From JAGQVA01 sp041391725 (lineage in GTDB: Bacteria; Bacteroidota; Bacteroidia; J057): 64,000 nucleotides of DNA. The stretch lies in the NCBI GenBank assembly GCA_041391725.1, contig JAWKNL010000002.1, forward strand, positions 186,001 through 250,000, in the 5' to 3' direction. Positions within the stretch are counted from its first letter, which is position 1. Every line of letters begins with the position of its first letter. A program made the position numbers and the translations under genes. Below the pieces are notes generated by a model. It ran no database searches. It was not told the DNA's origin and saw nothing but the letters and a program-made list of their open reading frames with translations. This document shows, piece by piece, positions 26,713 through 35,822 of this stretch.

Positions 26713-29634
26713 GGCTCGCACCTGTTCCATCAGATCAGCCTTCCAGCCTTTTCCTGCCGGGAGTTTGTCTCCTGCCTGCTTAAACCAGGCTTCTGCATCC
26801 TTTTTCCGGTTTCTTTTCTGAGCCGAAATCCCCAGCAGGTAGTAGGTGATACTTTCATCTACATCGTAGGGTTTTCCGACGCCGAGGTTTTCCGGCCATT
26901 CGAGTGATTTTTTCAGGTAAATATCTGCCTGCCGGTAGTTTTTCTGTTGAATAGCTTCCAGCGCACCGTAAAGCAGTGCCTGCTCATATACATTCCGGCT
27001 TTCCGATGCGCCCTCAAATGGAAGGATATTGAGTCTGTCAAATTGCTGTACCGCTTCTGCGTATTTTTCTGCATTGACCAGCGCCTTTGCCAGATCAAAC
27101 CCAATCGTGTAGTTTTCCGGGAATTTTTCTGCCGCTGATTTTGCTTTTGCCAGGGCGGCTTCAGATTCATCTTTTTTCCACTCCTCTTCTATCATCAGAT
27201 GATGGTATCTCCAGGTTTTGGGGTCAAGGCTGAGGGCATGTGCCACGTCTGCATAACTTCCTCCGCCGAGGTCTGATCTGGCAATATAAAATGGCGCGTA
27301 GTCGGGCTGATTTCCCAGCGCGTTGAATATCATTTTTGTCTGCTCCTTCTGGTTGAGCGCCCAGTAATTGAGTCCGAGAAACCATGCGGTTTTCCATTCG
27401 GCTTTTATCTGAAAGGCCCAGTCCATGACTTTCAGACTTTCTCTTCTGTAGGGAAATACGAAGTCAGGATCTCTGCCCACCGTACTGTTGAGCAGGGGAA
27501 TATCCTGTCCGGTTCCTGTTTTCATATTCATCCAGGCAATCCAAAGCAGGTTTTTGGTGTGGGTAGGGCCAAGCGTCAGAATGCTGATGGCGTCCTGATA
27601 TAATCCTGCATTGGCATATTGAATGCCGGTTTCGAGGAAGGTTTCGTGGGGGAATTCATTATTCAACCTGATCAGGGGCTGATAGGCAGCATCTGAAGGT
27701 TCGGCCAGGTATTTTTCTGTTTTTGCCAGATGTGATAGCGGATCAATGTCCAGAATTTGAGCAGCCGTGCGGATACATGCCTCCTTGTTTCCGGTCATCC
27801 GGTATGCGACTGCTTTTGCCCAAATTGCCGGAATCTGTAGCGGATCTGAGGCTATGGCTTTGTCAGCAAACTGAATTACACGCGGGTAGTCGCGGCGGGT
27901 GAGCGAAACCTGCGCCATCTCGCTGTAAGCTGCACTGCGATACTGAGGCGAGCGGGCAGCCCAGCCCAGACATTCGAGTGCGTTTACCGGGTTCTCTTTG
28001 GCCCGGTAGATGATGCCTGCGACAAAATTGGCGCCGGGGTGGTAGGTATCTATGTTCAGCGCCTGACGAACGACTTCCAGCGCTTTGTCATAACGGGCAT
28101 CGTGAAAATAAATTTCAGCCAACCTCACCCGCGCGTCAATATGCCAGGGATCCATGGAAATGCACTTCTCAAATGCAAGTGCAGCTTTGGTGAAGTTTCT
28201 GTATTCCATTTCCTGAACCCCGTCAAAGTAATGGAAAGAAGGGGTGTTTTGGTTAAACGGCGGTTTCCCTTCAAACGGGCGATCAATGGCCAGCGCCTCC
28301 GGATCGGAGGTGTAGTCTATATCAGCACCTGAAAGACGCACATTCAGTTGTCCTTTTCCATCTGCAAGGGTAATGGTCTCTACCTCCATCGGGGACAGAG
28401 AAACCGCAGCATTTTTTACCACCGCACCACCCAGGCTGATTTCTACCGGCGAACTGAATTCTGCCAGTGCGTTGAGGATGATCCGGATTTGTCCGTTGTT
28501 GCGCTGAATATGCATTACCACCTTTTCTGAAACTGCCGAAATGCCGCCGGTTTGTTTTACCGGAAACCACAACTCGCGCCAGGTATCGGCACTTCCGGGG
28601 CTGAATCCCACCTGTGTGATGGGGTTGTTGTAACCTTCGGGAGAGTACTTGTCAAACAGCCTTCCCGCCTGAAATTCGATATACTGGCCGTCAGTATCGG
28701 TCAGCAAATCTTCCCATATCCCGCCCGAACGGGAAAGCGCCCAGAGCCAGAGTTTCTGCCCGGGCATCTCTTCATAAAGCGACGAATGGCCAAAGCCAAA
28801 ATTTTTGTCATGAAAATACCCGCCAAAAAAATTGTTGTATTCTCCCACTACATGGTAGGATTTTGAGGGACCATAATTGTTGAATTTGTATTCGGCAATA
28901 TGTCTTCCTTCCGGGTCATAGGGCCATGACATCGGATCTCCCGGGTGGGTGAGATAGGTATCTCCGGGGCAGAATAATTCGAGGTCACTGGTCGCGGCTG
29001 CGGCTGCCGTCATCCAGTTGTAATACGACTGGTGGAGTGGGGTAGGGTTGTACCACAATACCCGGGTTTCAAAAAATGCCTTATCTGCGGGCAGCCGTAC
29101 TTCTACCCGCCAGTGTGTGCGCGAAGGCAGATCCATGGTGCCGACCCAGCAGCTTACGCTTCCATCTTGATTCTCAACCAGTTGATAGTCAACCGGAGAC
29201 GCGGTGGAAGGATGATGGCCGATAATGCCAAAGTTAAACTCGATTCCACCCGATGTCCAGGGACCCCGCATGGAGATATTCCGGAACTTCATGACATCAT
29301 TCATGTAAATAAATTCCTCTCCGGTACTTTTTTCCACTGCTCCATACACCTTCCCTCCTGCGTCGGGTAGTACATACACGGCGATATAGTCGTTTTCCAG
29401 GGTAACGACATTCCAGTCCATGGGTTTGCCTTCGTGGCTGTATCCTTCAAATTTGTGGTAAGGGTAAATTTTGGGATTGCTGCCGAGAATGGGAATGGGG
29501 TTGGGATCGTCGTAGGGATAGGTTTTGATAGGTTTTTTATCCTCCGAAATCCGGGCCTTGTGTTGAGCCAGGGCAATTTCTGTGTTGAGGGTGAGCAGGC
29601 TGTGGAGGAAAAGGAAAATCAGAAATCGTTTCAT
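26707..29634 (-). CDS. DUF5107 domain protein with TPR repeats, exported
   Basis: The 975-residue protein has a signal peptide (about 1-24, ending ALAQ). The DUF5107 region (about 40-340) resembles the beta-sandwich fold of sugar mutarotases (VTLENDYIAVYVLPDAGGKVYG). From about residue 480 onward there are many tetratricopeptide repeats. It is the last gene of the minus-strand carbohydrate operon and overlaps the sulfatase gene by 4 bp. A role in glycan binding or in assembling the other periplasmic enzymes is likely but inferred; the family has no settled activity. Confidence 0.85.
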   Translation of the reverse strand: MKRFLIFLFLHSLLTLNTEIALAQHKARISEDKKPIKTYPYDDPNPIPILGSNPKIYPYHKFEGYSHEGKPMDWNVVTLENDYIAVYVLPDAGGKVYGAVEKSTGEEFIYMNDVMKFRNISMRGPWTSGGIEFNFGIIGHHPSTASPVDYQLVENQDGSVSCWVGTMDLPSRTHWRVEVRLPADKAFFETRVLWYNPTPLHQSYYNWMTAAAAATSDLELFCPGDTYLTHPGDPMSWPYDPEGRHIAEYKFNNYGPSKSYHVVGEYNNFFGGYFHDKNFGFGHSSLYEEMPGQKLWLWALSRSGGIWEDLLTDTDGQYIEFQAGRLFDKYSPEGYNNPITQVGFSPGSADTWRELWFPVKQTGGISAVSEKVVMHIQRNNGQIRIILNALAEFSSPVEISLGGAVVKNAAVSLSPMEVETITLADGKGQLNVRLSGADIDYTSDPEALAIDRPFEGKPPFNQNTPSFHYFDGVQEMEYRNFTKAALAFEKCISMDPWHIDARVRLAEIYFHDARYDKALEVVRQALNIDTYHPGANFVAGIIYRAKENPVNALECLGWAARSPQYRSAAYSEMAQVSLTRRDYPRVIQFADKAIASDPLQIPAIWAKAVAYRMTGNKEACIRTAAQILDIDPLSHLAKTEKYLAEPSDAAYQPLIRLNNEFPHETFLETGIQYANAGLYQDAISILTLGPTHTKNLLWIAWMNMKTGTGQDIPLLNSTVGRDPDFVFPYRRESLKVMDWAFQIKAEWKTAWFLGLNYWALNQKEQTKMIFNALGNQPDYAPFYIARSDLGGGSYADVAHALSLDPKTWRYHHLMIEEEWKKDESEAALAKAKSAAEKFPENYTIGFDLAKALVNAEKYAEAVQQFDRLNILPFEGASESRNVYEQALLYGALEAIQQKNYRQADIYLKKSLEWPENLGVGKPYDVDESITYYLLGISAQKRNRKKDAEAWFKQAGDKLPAGKGWKADLMEQVRAL

Positions 29635-31166
29635 AACGTTTTGGTTTTTGCGGGGACAGGTAGTTTTGCATGTATATTCAGGAGCCAGTTGTCGAGCAAA
29701 TGGCTGAGTTCTTCGGTTTTTTCGGGCATTTCCCGGGCCAGATTATTTTTTTCGCCCATATCCTGATTCAGGTTGTATAATTCGTACTCAGGGCCTTCGT
29801 ACCATTTGATAAGTTTCCATTCTCCCGACCGCACGATACTATAAGGTCTGACCTGGTCGCCCCACCAGTAATGGGGAAAATGCCAGAAAAGCTGATCGCG
29901 CCCGATATCGGCGGTTCCGCTGAGCAGCGGAAGCAGATTTTTGCCGTCATTCTCCGCAACACTTGCTCCGGCAGCGGCGCAAAGGGTTGGGAAGAAGTCA
30001 TTGCTGATGACCGGGGTGTGAGACACACTTCCCGACTTGATTTTGCCCGGCCATCGCACAATCATCGGTTCGCGTATCCCGCCTTCATAGGGAAACCCTT
30101 TTCCCATTCTTAGCGGCTGGTTGCTGGTCGATACGATATGGCCGCCATTGTCTGAAAAGAATACAATCAGGGTATTGTCTCCGATTTGCAGGGAATCAAG
30201 TGTATGAAATATGCGGCCCATCACATGATCGACGCTTTCGATCATTGCCGCGTAGATGGGATTGCGCTGGCTGTCGAGGGGACTTTTGGTCTGAAAATGA
30301 TGTCTGAAGTTGTCTTCCTCCCTGTAATCGGGCAGGTTTTTGTCTTCTATCTGCCGCTGGCGGTATTTTTCGACAACCGAATCTGGTGCCTCAAGCGGTG
30401 TGTGGACGGCGTAGTGCCAGAGATTCAAAAAAAAGGGCCCTTTCTGGTGGTTTTCGCGAATAAACCGTGTCGCTTCTTCGCCTTCTCTTTCTGATAGGTA
30501 CTGACCTTCTTTCTGGCCGGGAAGGTTTTCGATCGACAAGCCTCCGGCTTCGTATGGATCAAAATACACAGGTGGCTGCCCCAGGTCTGTGCCTCCGTAG
30601 TTGAAGTCAAATCCCTGCCCCTCCGGCTTCCAGCCATCCGGCCCCAGATGCCATTTCCCAACATGGCAGGTGGTATAACCTACGCTTTTAAGTGCTTCGG
30701 CCAGCGTGGTTTCCTCTTTTTCCATCCACAGGGCGTTTCGGGGTGTGAGCAGCGCGAACTCCGGAACCGTATCATATCCGGAGGGATTTTGTCTGTCTTC
30801 CGGCACTTCCACGCCCGATGCCCGGCCTCTGATCCAGTCGGTGATACCGAGTCTTGCGGGGTATTTGCCCGTCATGATTGATGCCCGTGTGGGCGAACAT
30901 ACCGCGCAGGCAGCATAAGCCTGAGTAAACACCATGCCTTCCCCTGCCAACCGGTCGATATTGGGGGTTTTGTATAGTTTGCTTCCCATAAACCCGGTAT
31001 CGCGCCAGCCGAGATCATCGACCAGCACAAAGATAATATTGGGCTGTGGAGGGTTTTCGGGAGAATAGCGGTCGCATCCGCTGAAAATAACGACCGTCAG
31101 CAACAGGAAAATCCACACTTTGTGCACGGACCAGCAGTTAAATGAAGATTTCAGTGCCGGATTCAT
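29631..31166 (-). CDS. Arylsulfatase-type lipoprotein, Cys-type
   Basis: The 511-residue protein belongs to the S1 formylglycine sulfatases. A lipobox (FSGC, C31) indicates a lipoprotein facing the periplasm or surface. Metal-binding VDDLGW is at about 49-54. The modified cysteine is C90 in the CSPTR motif, with the following TG completing the consensus, and the C-terminal half has FFSDNGG and the usual His/Lys residues. It needs a formylglycine-generating enzyme, which is not in the window. The neighbours suggest sulfate removal from an imported glycan. It overlaps the genes on either side by 4 bp. Confidence 0.93.
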   Translation of the reverse strand: MNPALKSSFNCWSVHKVWIFLLLTVVIFSGCDRYSPENPPQPNIIFVLVDDLGWRDTGFMGSKLYKTPNIDRLAGEGMVFTQAYAACAVCSPTRASIMTGKYPARLGITDWIRGRASGVEVPEDRQNPSGYDTVPEFALLTPRNALWMEKEETTLAEALKSVGYTTCHVGKWHLGPDGWKPEGQGFDFNYGGTDLGQPPVYFDPYEAGGLSIENLPGQKEGQYLSEREGEEATRFIRENHQKGPFFLNLWHYAVHTPLEAPDSVVEKYRQRQIEDKNLPDYREEDNFRHHFQTKSPLDSQRNPIYAAMIESVDHVMGRIFHTLDSLQIGDNTLIVFFSDNGGHIVSTSNQPLRMGKGFPYEGGIREPMIVRWPGKIKSGSVSHTPVISNDFFPTLCAAAGASVAENDGKNLLPLLSGTADIGRDQLFWHFPHYWWGDQVRPYSIVRSGEWKLIKWYEGPEYELYNLNQDMGEKNNLAREMPEKTEELSHLLDNWLLNIHAKLPVPAKTKTL

Positions 31167-32269
31167 ATTCTGAAGTAGATCTTGTGTTTGTGAAGAAAAT
31201 AGGTCATGTACCAGAATATGGCCCAGACAAACAGTGCGTTGGTGATGTTGTAGAAAAGCGGTGAGAAACCTATTCCTCCCAAAACGCCATCATTGAAAAT
31301 ATGGACCAGATGATCGAGCCAGTGCGCTCCGATATTGGCAAAAAGGTAGATGAAAATCGAATTCATCCCCACCACAGCAAAGAAAAATACACTTTTCTGA
31401 TAACCTTTTACGTCCACCAGCCAGAACATCGCCGTGAGCACAACCAGTGCCCAGCCGCCCGAAGCGAAAACAAAGGAGGTTGTGGCAATTCGTTTTACGA
31501 TAGGTGTAATCCCCATCCAGTCAAGCCCATAACCGATGACAAGTCCGGCGGCGCCAAACAGTAAAAGGGTTTTGATTTTTTCTGTATGGGACTTTTCCGA
31601 AAGGATATAATTGCCGGCCATCGCTCCCCAGATGGTATGTGCAGCGGTGGATATGCAATTTACCGTAACCCATCCGCCACCGTTGTTGATTTTACCCATA
31701 AAGAGCATGTCTGTCCATGAGCCAAAATTGGCGTCTTTTACAAACGGAGCCGCAGGATCGTAAGCCCGGTAAAGTACTTCTGCGAGAATCAGCAGCCCGA
31801 GCGAAACGCCCAGTTGAAACTTCCAGGGTTTTTGGAGTACGAGGAATGTTACGAGTACGGTAAACGACAATTGGGTCAGCACATTCCACAGTTCCCAGAC
31901 CAGTTTGCCGCTATACACACAGTGGAGTCCGGTGCCAAATGCCAGGAGCATAAAGCAGCGGAAAAGGATATGCCGGAAAGATTCATTCCAGGTCGCGCCC
32001 TTTTCCATTCGTTTTTTGAGTGAAAGGGGCATGGCAACGCCTACGATAAACATAAAAAACGGCTGAATCAGGTCCCAGAACCGGAGGCCGTTCCAGGGGT
32101 GGTGGTCAAACTGCTGCATGACCAGGTGGAAAAATCCACTTTCGCCGGCTGCCTGGTGCAGGGAGTGATAGACTTCGGCGGATTCGCCGAGGAGGAGAAA
32201 CATTGTCGCGCCCCGAAACAAATCGAGGGACAGGAGTCTCTTTCCGATAGGGGTGTCTGTGGTGATCAT
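31163..32269 (-). CDS. NagX/HGSNAT-like (DUF5009) membrane acyltransferase
   Basis: The 368-residue protein has about ten membrane helices. It carries family signatures SLDLFRGATMFLLL near the N-terminus and NGLRFWDLIQPFFMFIVGVAMPLSL after the first loop. Relatives include human heparan-alpha-glucosaminide N-acetyltransferase and bacterial NagX. In HGSNAT a loop histidine takes the acetyl group, and a His pair at DHHPWNG is a candidate here. The acceptor is not known. Its position next to the sulfatase, with 4-bp overlaps on both sides, points to sugar acetylation across the inner membrane. Confidence 0.85.
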   Translation of the reverse strand: MITTDTPIGKRLLSLDLFRGATMFLLLGESAEVYHSLHQAAGESGFFHLVMQQFDHHPWNGLRFWDLIQPFFMFIVGVAMPLSLKKRMEKGATWNESFRHILFRCFMLLAFGTGLHCVYSGKLVWELWNVLTQLSFTVLVTFLVLQKPWKFQLGVSLGLLILAEVLYRAYDPAAPFVKDANFGSWTDMLFMGKINNGGGWVTVNCISTAAHTIWGAMAGNYILSEKSHTEKIKTLLLFGAAGLVIGYGLDWMGITPIVKRIATTSFVFASGGWALVVLTAMFWLVDVKGYQKSVFFFAVVGMNSIFIYLFANIGAHWLDHLVHIFNDGVLGGIGFSPLFYNITNALFVWAIFWYMTYFLHKHKIYFRI

Positions 32270-33024
32270 TGCGAGGTTCGTATATCTGAAATGATGTGAA
32301 CAAGAGATTCTGAGACCAGCCGGCTGATTTCCCAGCCTTTTTCTGCCGAAGCTTTTTCGGGGCTACCGAAGACACCATTTGGGGTCATTGCCCGCATGGT
32401 CCGGTAAAACGATGCCTGCGATCCGCGCAGCATGTCGCCTTCCGCCCAGCGGAAGGTGGGTTGGTTGCGTCCTTTTTCAATATTTTTGACTCTGACAAGG
32501 TCCGGCGCAATCAGCAACATAAGGGAAGTTTCAAATTCGCAGGCATGCCCTACGCCTCCGGGACCAGAATCATTGAGTGCGAAAATGGCCTCCCCGGCTG
32601 CTTTCCACCAGGTGACAAACGTGAGCGTTGCATCTGGATGCCGGAATCCGAATTTTTCGGTAATCACAGTACCTATGCCCTGGTTTCCTCCATGGCTGTT
32701 GAGTATGACCAGATTGCGGAATCCATGACTGAAGACGGAGTTGAGAATGTCTTCTACCTGCATCAAAAATGTATGATGTGTCACACTCAGCGAGCCGGCA
32801 AAACCCAGGTGATGCTCGCTACAACCGACAGAGACGGTTGGCAGAATCAATACCTGATCTGAAATCGCTTCGTCAATCTTTTTACAGAAATGTTCGCCTA
32901 TCAGGCGGTCGGTCGCCAAAGGCAGGTGTGGCCCGTGCTGTTCGGTTGCCGCGACAGGTAATATCACGGGAATTCGCCTTTCGAGGGCATCAATTTCGGG
33001 TGAGGTAAGGAGGTCCCAGTACAT
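32266..33024 (-). CDS. Creatininase-family amidohydrolase
   Basis: The 252-residue protein has the family metal-site motifs: E28/H30/D39 within ATEQHGPHLPLATD, the NSHGGN motif near residue 110, and a HACEFETS segment close to the usual HAGEFETS. The size is normal and there is no signal peptide, so it is cytoplasmic. The family includes creatininase, MftE peptidases and FAPy deformylases, all cleaving C-N bonds. In this operon it may open a lactam or cyclic amide, or hydrolyse an amide made by the neighbouring RidA or acyltransferase genes; the substrate is unknown. Confidence 0.88.
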   Translation of the reverse strand: MYWDLLTSPEIDALERRIPVILPVAATEQHGPHLPLATDRLIGEHFCKKIDEAISDQVLILPTVSVGCSEHHLGFAGSLSVTHHTFLMQVEDILNSVFSHGFRNLVILNSHGGNQGIGTVITEKFGFRHPDATLTFVTWWKAAGEAIFALNDSGPGGVGHACEFETSLMLLIAPDLVRVKNIEKGRNQPTFRWAEGDMLRGSQASFYRTMRAMTPNGVFGSPEKASAEKGWEISRLVSESLVHIISDIRTSQ

Positions 33025-33025
33025 A

Positions 33026-33907
33026 TTATTTTTTTACAGCCCAGAGTTCTATTTCGACCAGAAGCGTATAGAGTAAACCTGCCTGTACGGCGGTTCTTAC
33101 GGGTTTGGGGTCAGGGAAATAAGTTTTATAAACTTCGTTGAACCGCGGCCAGTTGGCCAGGTCAGTGAGATAAACGTTTACCTTAAACACATCCCGGGCA
33201 TCACAACCCGCAGTTTGAAGTTGTTTCAGGCAATTTTCGATAGTATAGGCTGCCTGGGTTTCAATCGTGTCGCCGATAATATTTCCATCGGGATCGATGG
33301 CCGCCTGTCCTGAAATGACCACCAGTTGTCCCGGGTTTACGACCAGTACGGGCGAATATGGGCCTGCCGTTTTATGTTGCGAAGCTCCTTCGGGTACCTG
33401 CCTTCCGGGTTTTGACTGAGGGAATAAACTTCCCATCGGATGGGGCATGTAGCCGGTGAACCCGGAAATTTTCCATTCGCTTCCGACCTTCCTGCAGCGA
33501 TAATGCGTTTGCCATGAGAGGATTTCTTTTCCGCCGTCCTTTTTCAGGATGGTTCCGTCAAATTTTTTCCTCACCAATGCCCGGCTTCCATTGATTTCTA
33601 TGTCCCGGAGCGTGGTAGCGCGAAACAGTGCTTCCATGGAATCTTCTGCCCAGTCGGTGCGGGAAAAAGAATCTGCCTGCCGGAGCCATTCCTGTTTGTA
33701 GGTTTCCAGATCGGGAAAGGCAAGTCGCCATGAGTCGGGATTGGTATGGCCACCGGCATCCACGCCTGTAAATTCTTCTGGCAAAAAATCATCTGCGACC
33801 ATAGACCAGTCTGTGCCAATGAAGGCTGTGGTATCGCGCCTGACCAGCATTTCCCATATTGCGTGCCGGTCGGGGTCTGTTTCGGGGAAAGGATTGCGAG
33901 GGTTCAT
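33026..33907 (-). CDS. SnoaL/NTF2-like domain fused to RidA (YjgF/Rid) domain
   Basis: The 293-residue protein joins two cytoplasmic domains. Residues about 10-160 look like a SnoaL/NTF2-type fold (a cone-shaped beta sheet, ending in RKVGSEWKISGF). Residues about 175-293 are a RidA domain with SGQAAIDPDGN and the substrate-binding arginine in PVRTAVQAG, then VEIELWAV. RidA hydrolyses reactive enamine/imine intermediates. The N-terminal domain may bind or isomerise a related substrate. It overlaps the enolase-superfamily gene by 1 bp and ends 1 bp before the creatininase gene, so the three enzymes are probably made together. Confidence 0.82.
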   Translation of the reverse strand: MNPRNPFPETDPDRHAIWEMLVRRDTTAFIGTDWSMVADDFLPEEFTGVDAGGHTNPDSWRLAFPDLETYKQEWLRQADSFSRTDWAEDSMEALFRATTLRDIEINGSRALVRKKFDGTILKKDGGKEILSWQTHYRCRKVGSEWKISGFTGYMPHPMGSLFPQSKPGRQVPEGASQHKTAGPYSPVLVVNPGQLVVISGQAAIDPDGNIIGDTIETQAAYTIENCLKQLQTAGCDARDVFKVNVYLTDLANWPRFNEVYKTYFPDPKPVRTAVQAGLLYTLLVEIELWAVKK

Positions 33908-35037
33908 TATTCAAATATTCTTTTCTGTCGGGTAAATGTATGGATTGCGTCCATATCGGGGGTTACACCCAGTCCGGGCCCTTCGGGAAGATACACATAC
34001 GGTGGTTCCATCCGCAGGGGTGTTTCAAGCAAGTCGTGAACGCGTATCAACCTGCCAAAAATATCGCCGGGCCAGACACAGGAGGATGCCGCGGCGGAGG
34101 CGTGTACATACATGGCTTCCATGATTCCCAGGTCAATTTCCGATCCGTGCCAGCAGGGCAGCCCGGATGCGTGGGCAATATGATTCAGTTGTTGAAAACG
34201 GGCCAGACCTCCGTTAAAATTAAATCCGTCCACAGCATCCATTCTGATAGCCTGTATGGCATCCTGTACTTTTTGTCCGTGGAGGATATAAGGCAGGGAA
34301 ACATGGAGGCAAATGGGAACCGAGCTGTATTTTCTCAGCGATGCGTAATCGTGGAGCATCCAGCGGGGGATCGGGTCTTCGAGGCAGAGGACGTTTCCTA
34401 TCTCGGCAAGGCCGTCGATACGTTTTCTGGTTTCATAGGTATATTCCCACCTTTCATTCGGATCGAGGATTACCTGCATACCCGGCGCTGTATCTGCAAT
34501 GATGCGGCACCAGCCCGCGACGTCATCTTCGAGGTCGCATTTAAACTTGATGCAATCATAACCCATCCCGGCAAATTCGACGGTGAGGCCGGCAATATCT
34601 TCGATACGCCGGTGGCTCGACCATGCGCCCACGCGAACTTTGTCTCTTACAGGGCCTCCCAGCAAATCTACCACACGGAGGTTATGGCATTTGGCAAATG
34701 CGTCCCAGATCGCACATTCGAAGCCATCATACTCCCGGCAATAGGTAAACAGGAGCTGCTGAAGGGAAAGTGAACGAAGGTCCTGCCCGATCAGCAAACG
34801 CGCAATATCTTCTACCATGTCCCACGAATGGCTGCGGTACAATTCTCCCCACCCAATGACTCCGTTGTCGATTTCCATCCGGAGGATGATTTTCGGGAGC
34901 TGGTCAAACTGAACCGACCATCCGGCTTTGGCCCCAACAGGAAGTTTGTGAAGGGGTTTGGTTATCCCTTTGCTTTCAATTCTTTCAGGAATTGCAGGTA
35001 CAACTACTTCGTAACATGTGATTTGCCTGATTTTCAT
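33907..35037 (-). CDS. Enolase-superfamily (mandelate racemase/muconate lactonizing type) enzyme
   Basis: The 376-residue protein has the capping N-terminal domain (1-125) and a TIM barrel. The catalytic KxK lysines are in IKFKCD near residue 166. Metal ligands are at LDPNERW and LEDPIPRW, and a WHGSEIDLGI segment lies near the C-terminus. These features suit the mandelate-racemase subgroup, whose members dehydrate or racemise acid sugars and related carboxylates. The exact reaction cannot be called. It lies between an SDR and a RidA-type gene and overlaps both, so oxidation then dehydration of an acid sugar is a reasonable pathway idea. Confidence 0.88.
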   Translation of the reverse strand: MKIRQITCYEVVVPAIPERIESKGITKPLHKLPVGAKAGWSVQFDQLPKIILRMEIDNGVIGWGELYRSHSWDMVEDIARLLIGQDLRSLSLQQLLFTYCREYDGFECAIWDAFAKCHNLRVVDLLGGPVRDKVRVGAWSSHRRIEDIAGLTVEFAGMGYDCIKFKCDLEDDVAGWCRIIADTAPGMQVILDPNERWEYTYETRKRIDGLAEIGNVLCLEDPIPRWMLHDYASLRKYSSVPICLHVSLPYILHGQKVQDAIQAIRMDAVDGFNFNGGLARFQQLNHIAHASGLPCWHGSEIDLGIMEAMYVHASAAASSCVWPGDIFGRLIRVHDLLETPLRMEPPYVYLPEGPGLGVTPDMDAIHTFTRQKRIFE

Positions 35038-35822
35038 CTTTCCACAAATGCATTATTGTAAAGGGTCAGTGTCATGCCGTTATCTACCAGAAGGGTTTGG
35101 CCGGTAATCGAACGGCTCATATCGGACAGGAGGAAGGCAACGGTATTGCCGACGTCGATTGCCTGGATCAAATGTCTCAGCACCTGCTGGTCGTGGGTGT
35201 GATCGTGAATCCACTTTTCAGGATTGGGATCCCAGGTTCGGATCAGGTCGTAGTTTTGGGCAGCATCCACCAGCCCCGGGCCTACGGCATTTACCCTGAT
35301 ATTGTGTTTTCCCAGTTCGACCGCCATGCCTTTGGTCAGGCCTTCGACCGCATTTTTGGCGCTGCAATAGATTGCGTAGCGCAGGGCAGTAGCTTTTGCA
35401 TGCACCGAACTGATATTGACGATGGCGCCGGGTTTTCCGGTGGGGAGCAACTGACCTACAAAGGTTTTGGACATCTGCCATACACCTTTGATATCGACAT
35501 CGTACAGATGGGAAAACTCTTCTGTGGAGGCTTCGTGTGCCAGCCTGCTTAGTCCTATGCCCGCATTATTGACCAGGCCATCCATCTGGCCATATTGTTG
35601 ATTGAGGCGGGCAAACATGGCTTCTACCTGGGCCATGTCGGAGACGTCGGCGGCAACGGGTACAGCCCCCGGGTATTTTTGGGCGGCTGCTTCTGCTTTT
35701 TCTTCTGTGATTTCATTGATAAACAGATTCCCTCCCCAGTTGAGGATAGCCTGACATACACCAGACCCCACACCATCTCCGCCTCCTCCGGTAACGAGAA
35801 TATTTTTACCCTGTAGATTCAT
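35034..35822 (-). CDS. SDR-family oxidoreductase
   Basis: The 262-residue protein is a classical short-chain dehydrogenase: TGGGGDGVG nucleotide-binding motif at 11-19, NNAG at 85-88, catalytic Ser in NISS near 138, and Y152/K156. The VNAVGPG segment after the active site is typical. The family usually oxidises sugar alcohols or hydroxy acids with NAD(P). It begins one base before the FG-GAP gene's stop codon and overlaps the enolase-superfamily gene by 4 bp, so it is likely the first enzyme after uptake. The substrate is inferred only from context. Confidence 0.93.
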   Translation of the reverse strand: MNLQGKNILVTGGGGDGVGSGVCQAILNWGGNLFINEITEEKAEAAAQKYPGAVPVAADVSDMAQVEAMFARLNQQYGQMDGLVNNAGIGLSRLAHEASTEEFSHLYDVDIKGVWQMSKTFVGQLLPTGKPGAIVNISSVHAKATALRYAIYCSAKNAVEGLTKGMAVELGKHNIRVNAVGPGLVDAAQNYDLIRTWDPNPEKWIHDHTHDQQVLRHLIQAIDVGNTVAFLLSDMSRSITGQTLLVDNGMTLTLYNNAFVER

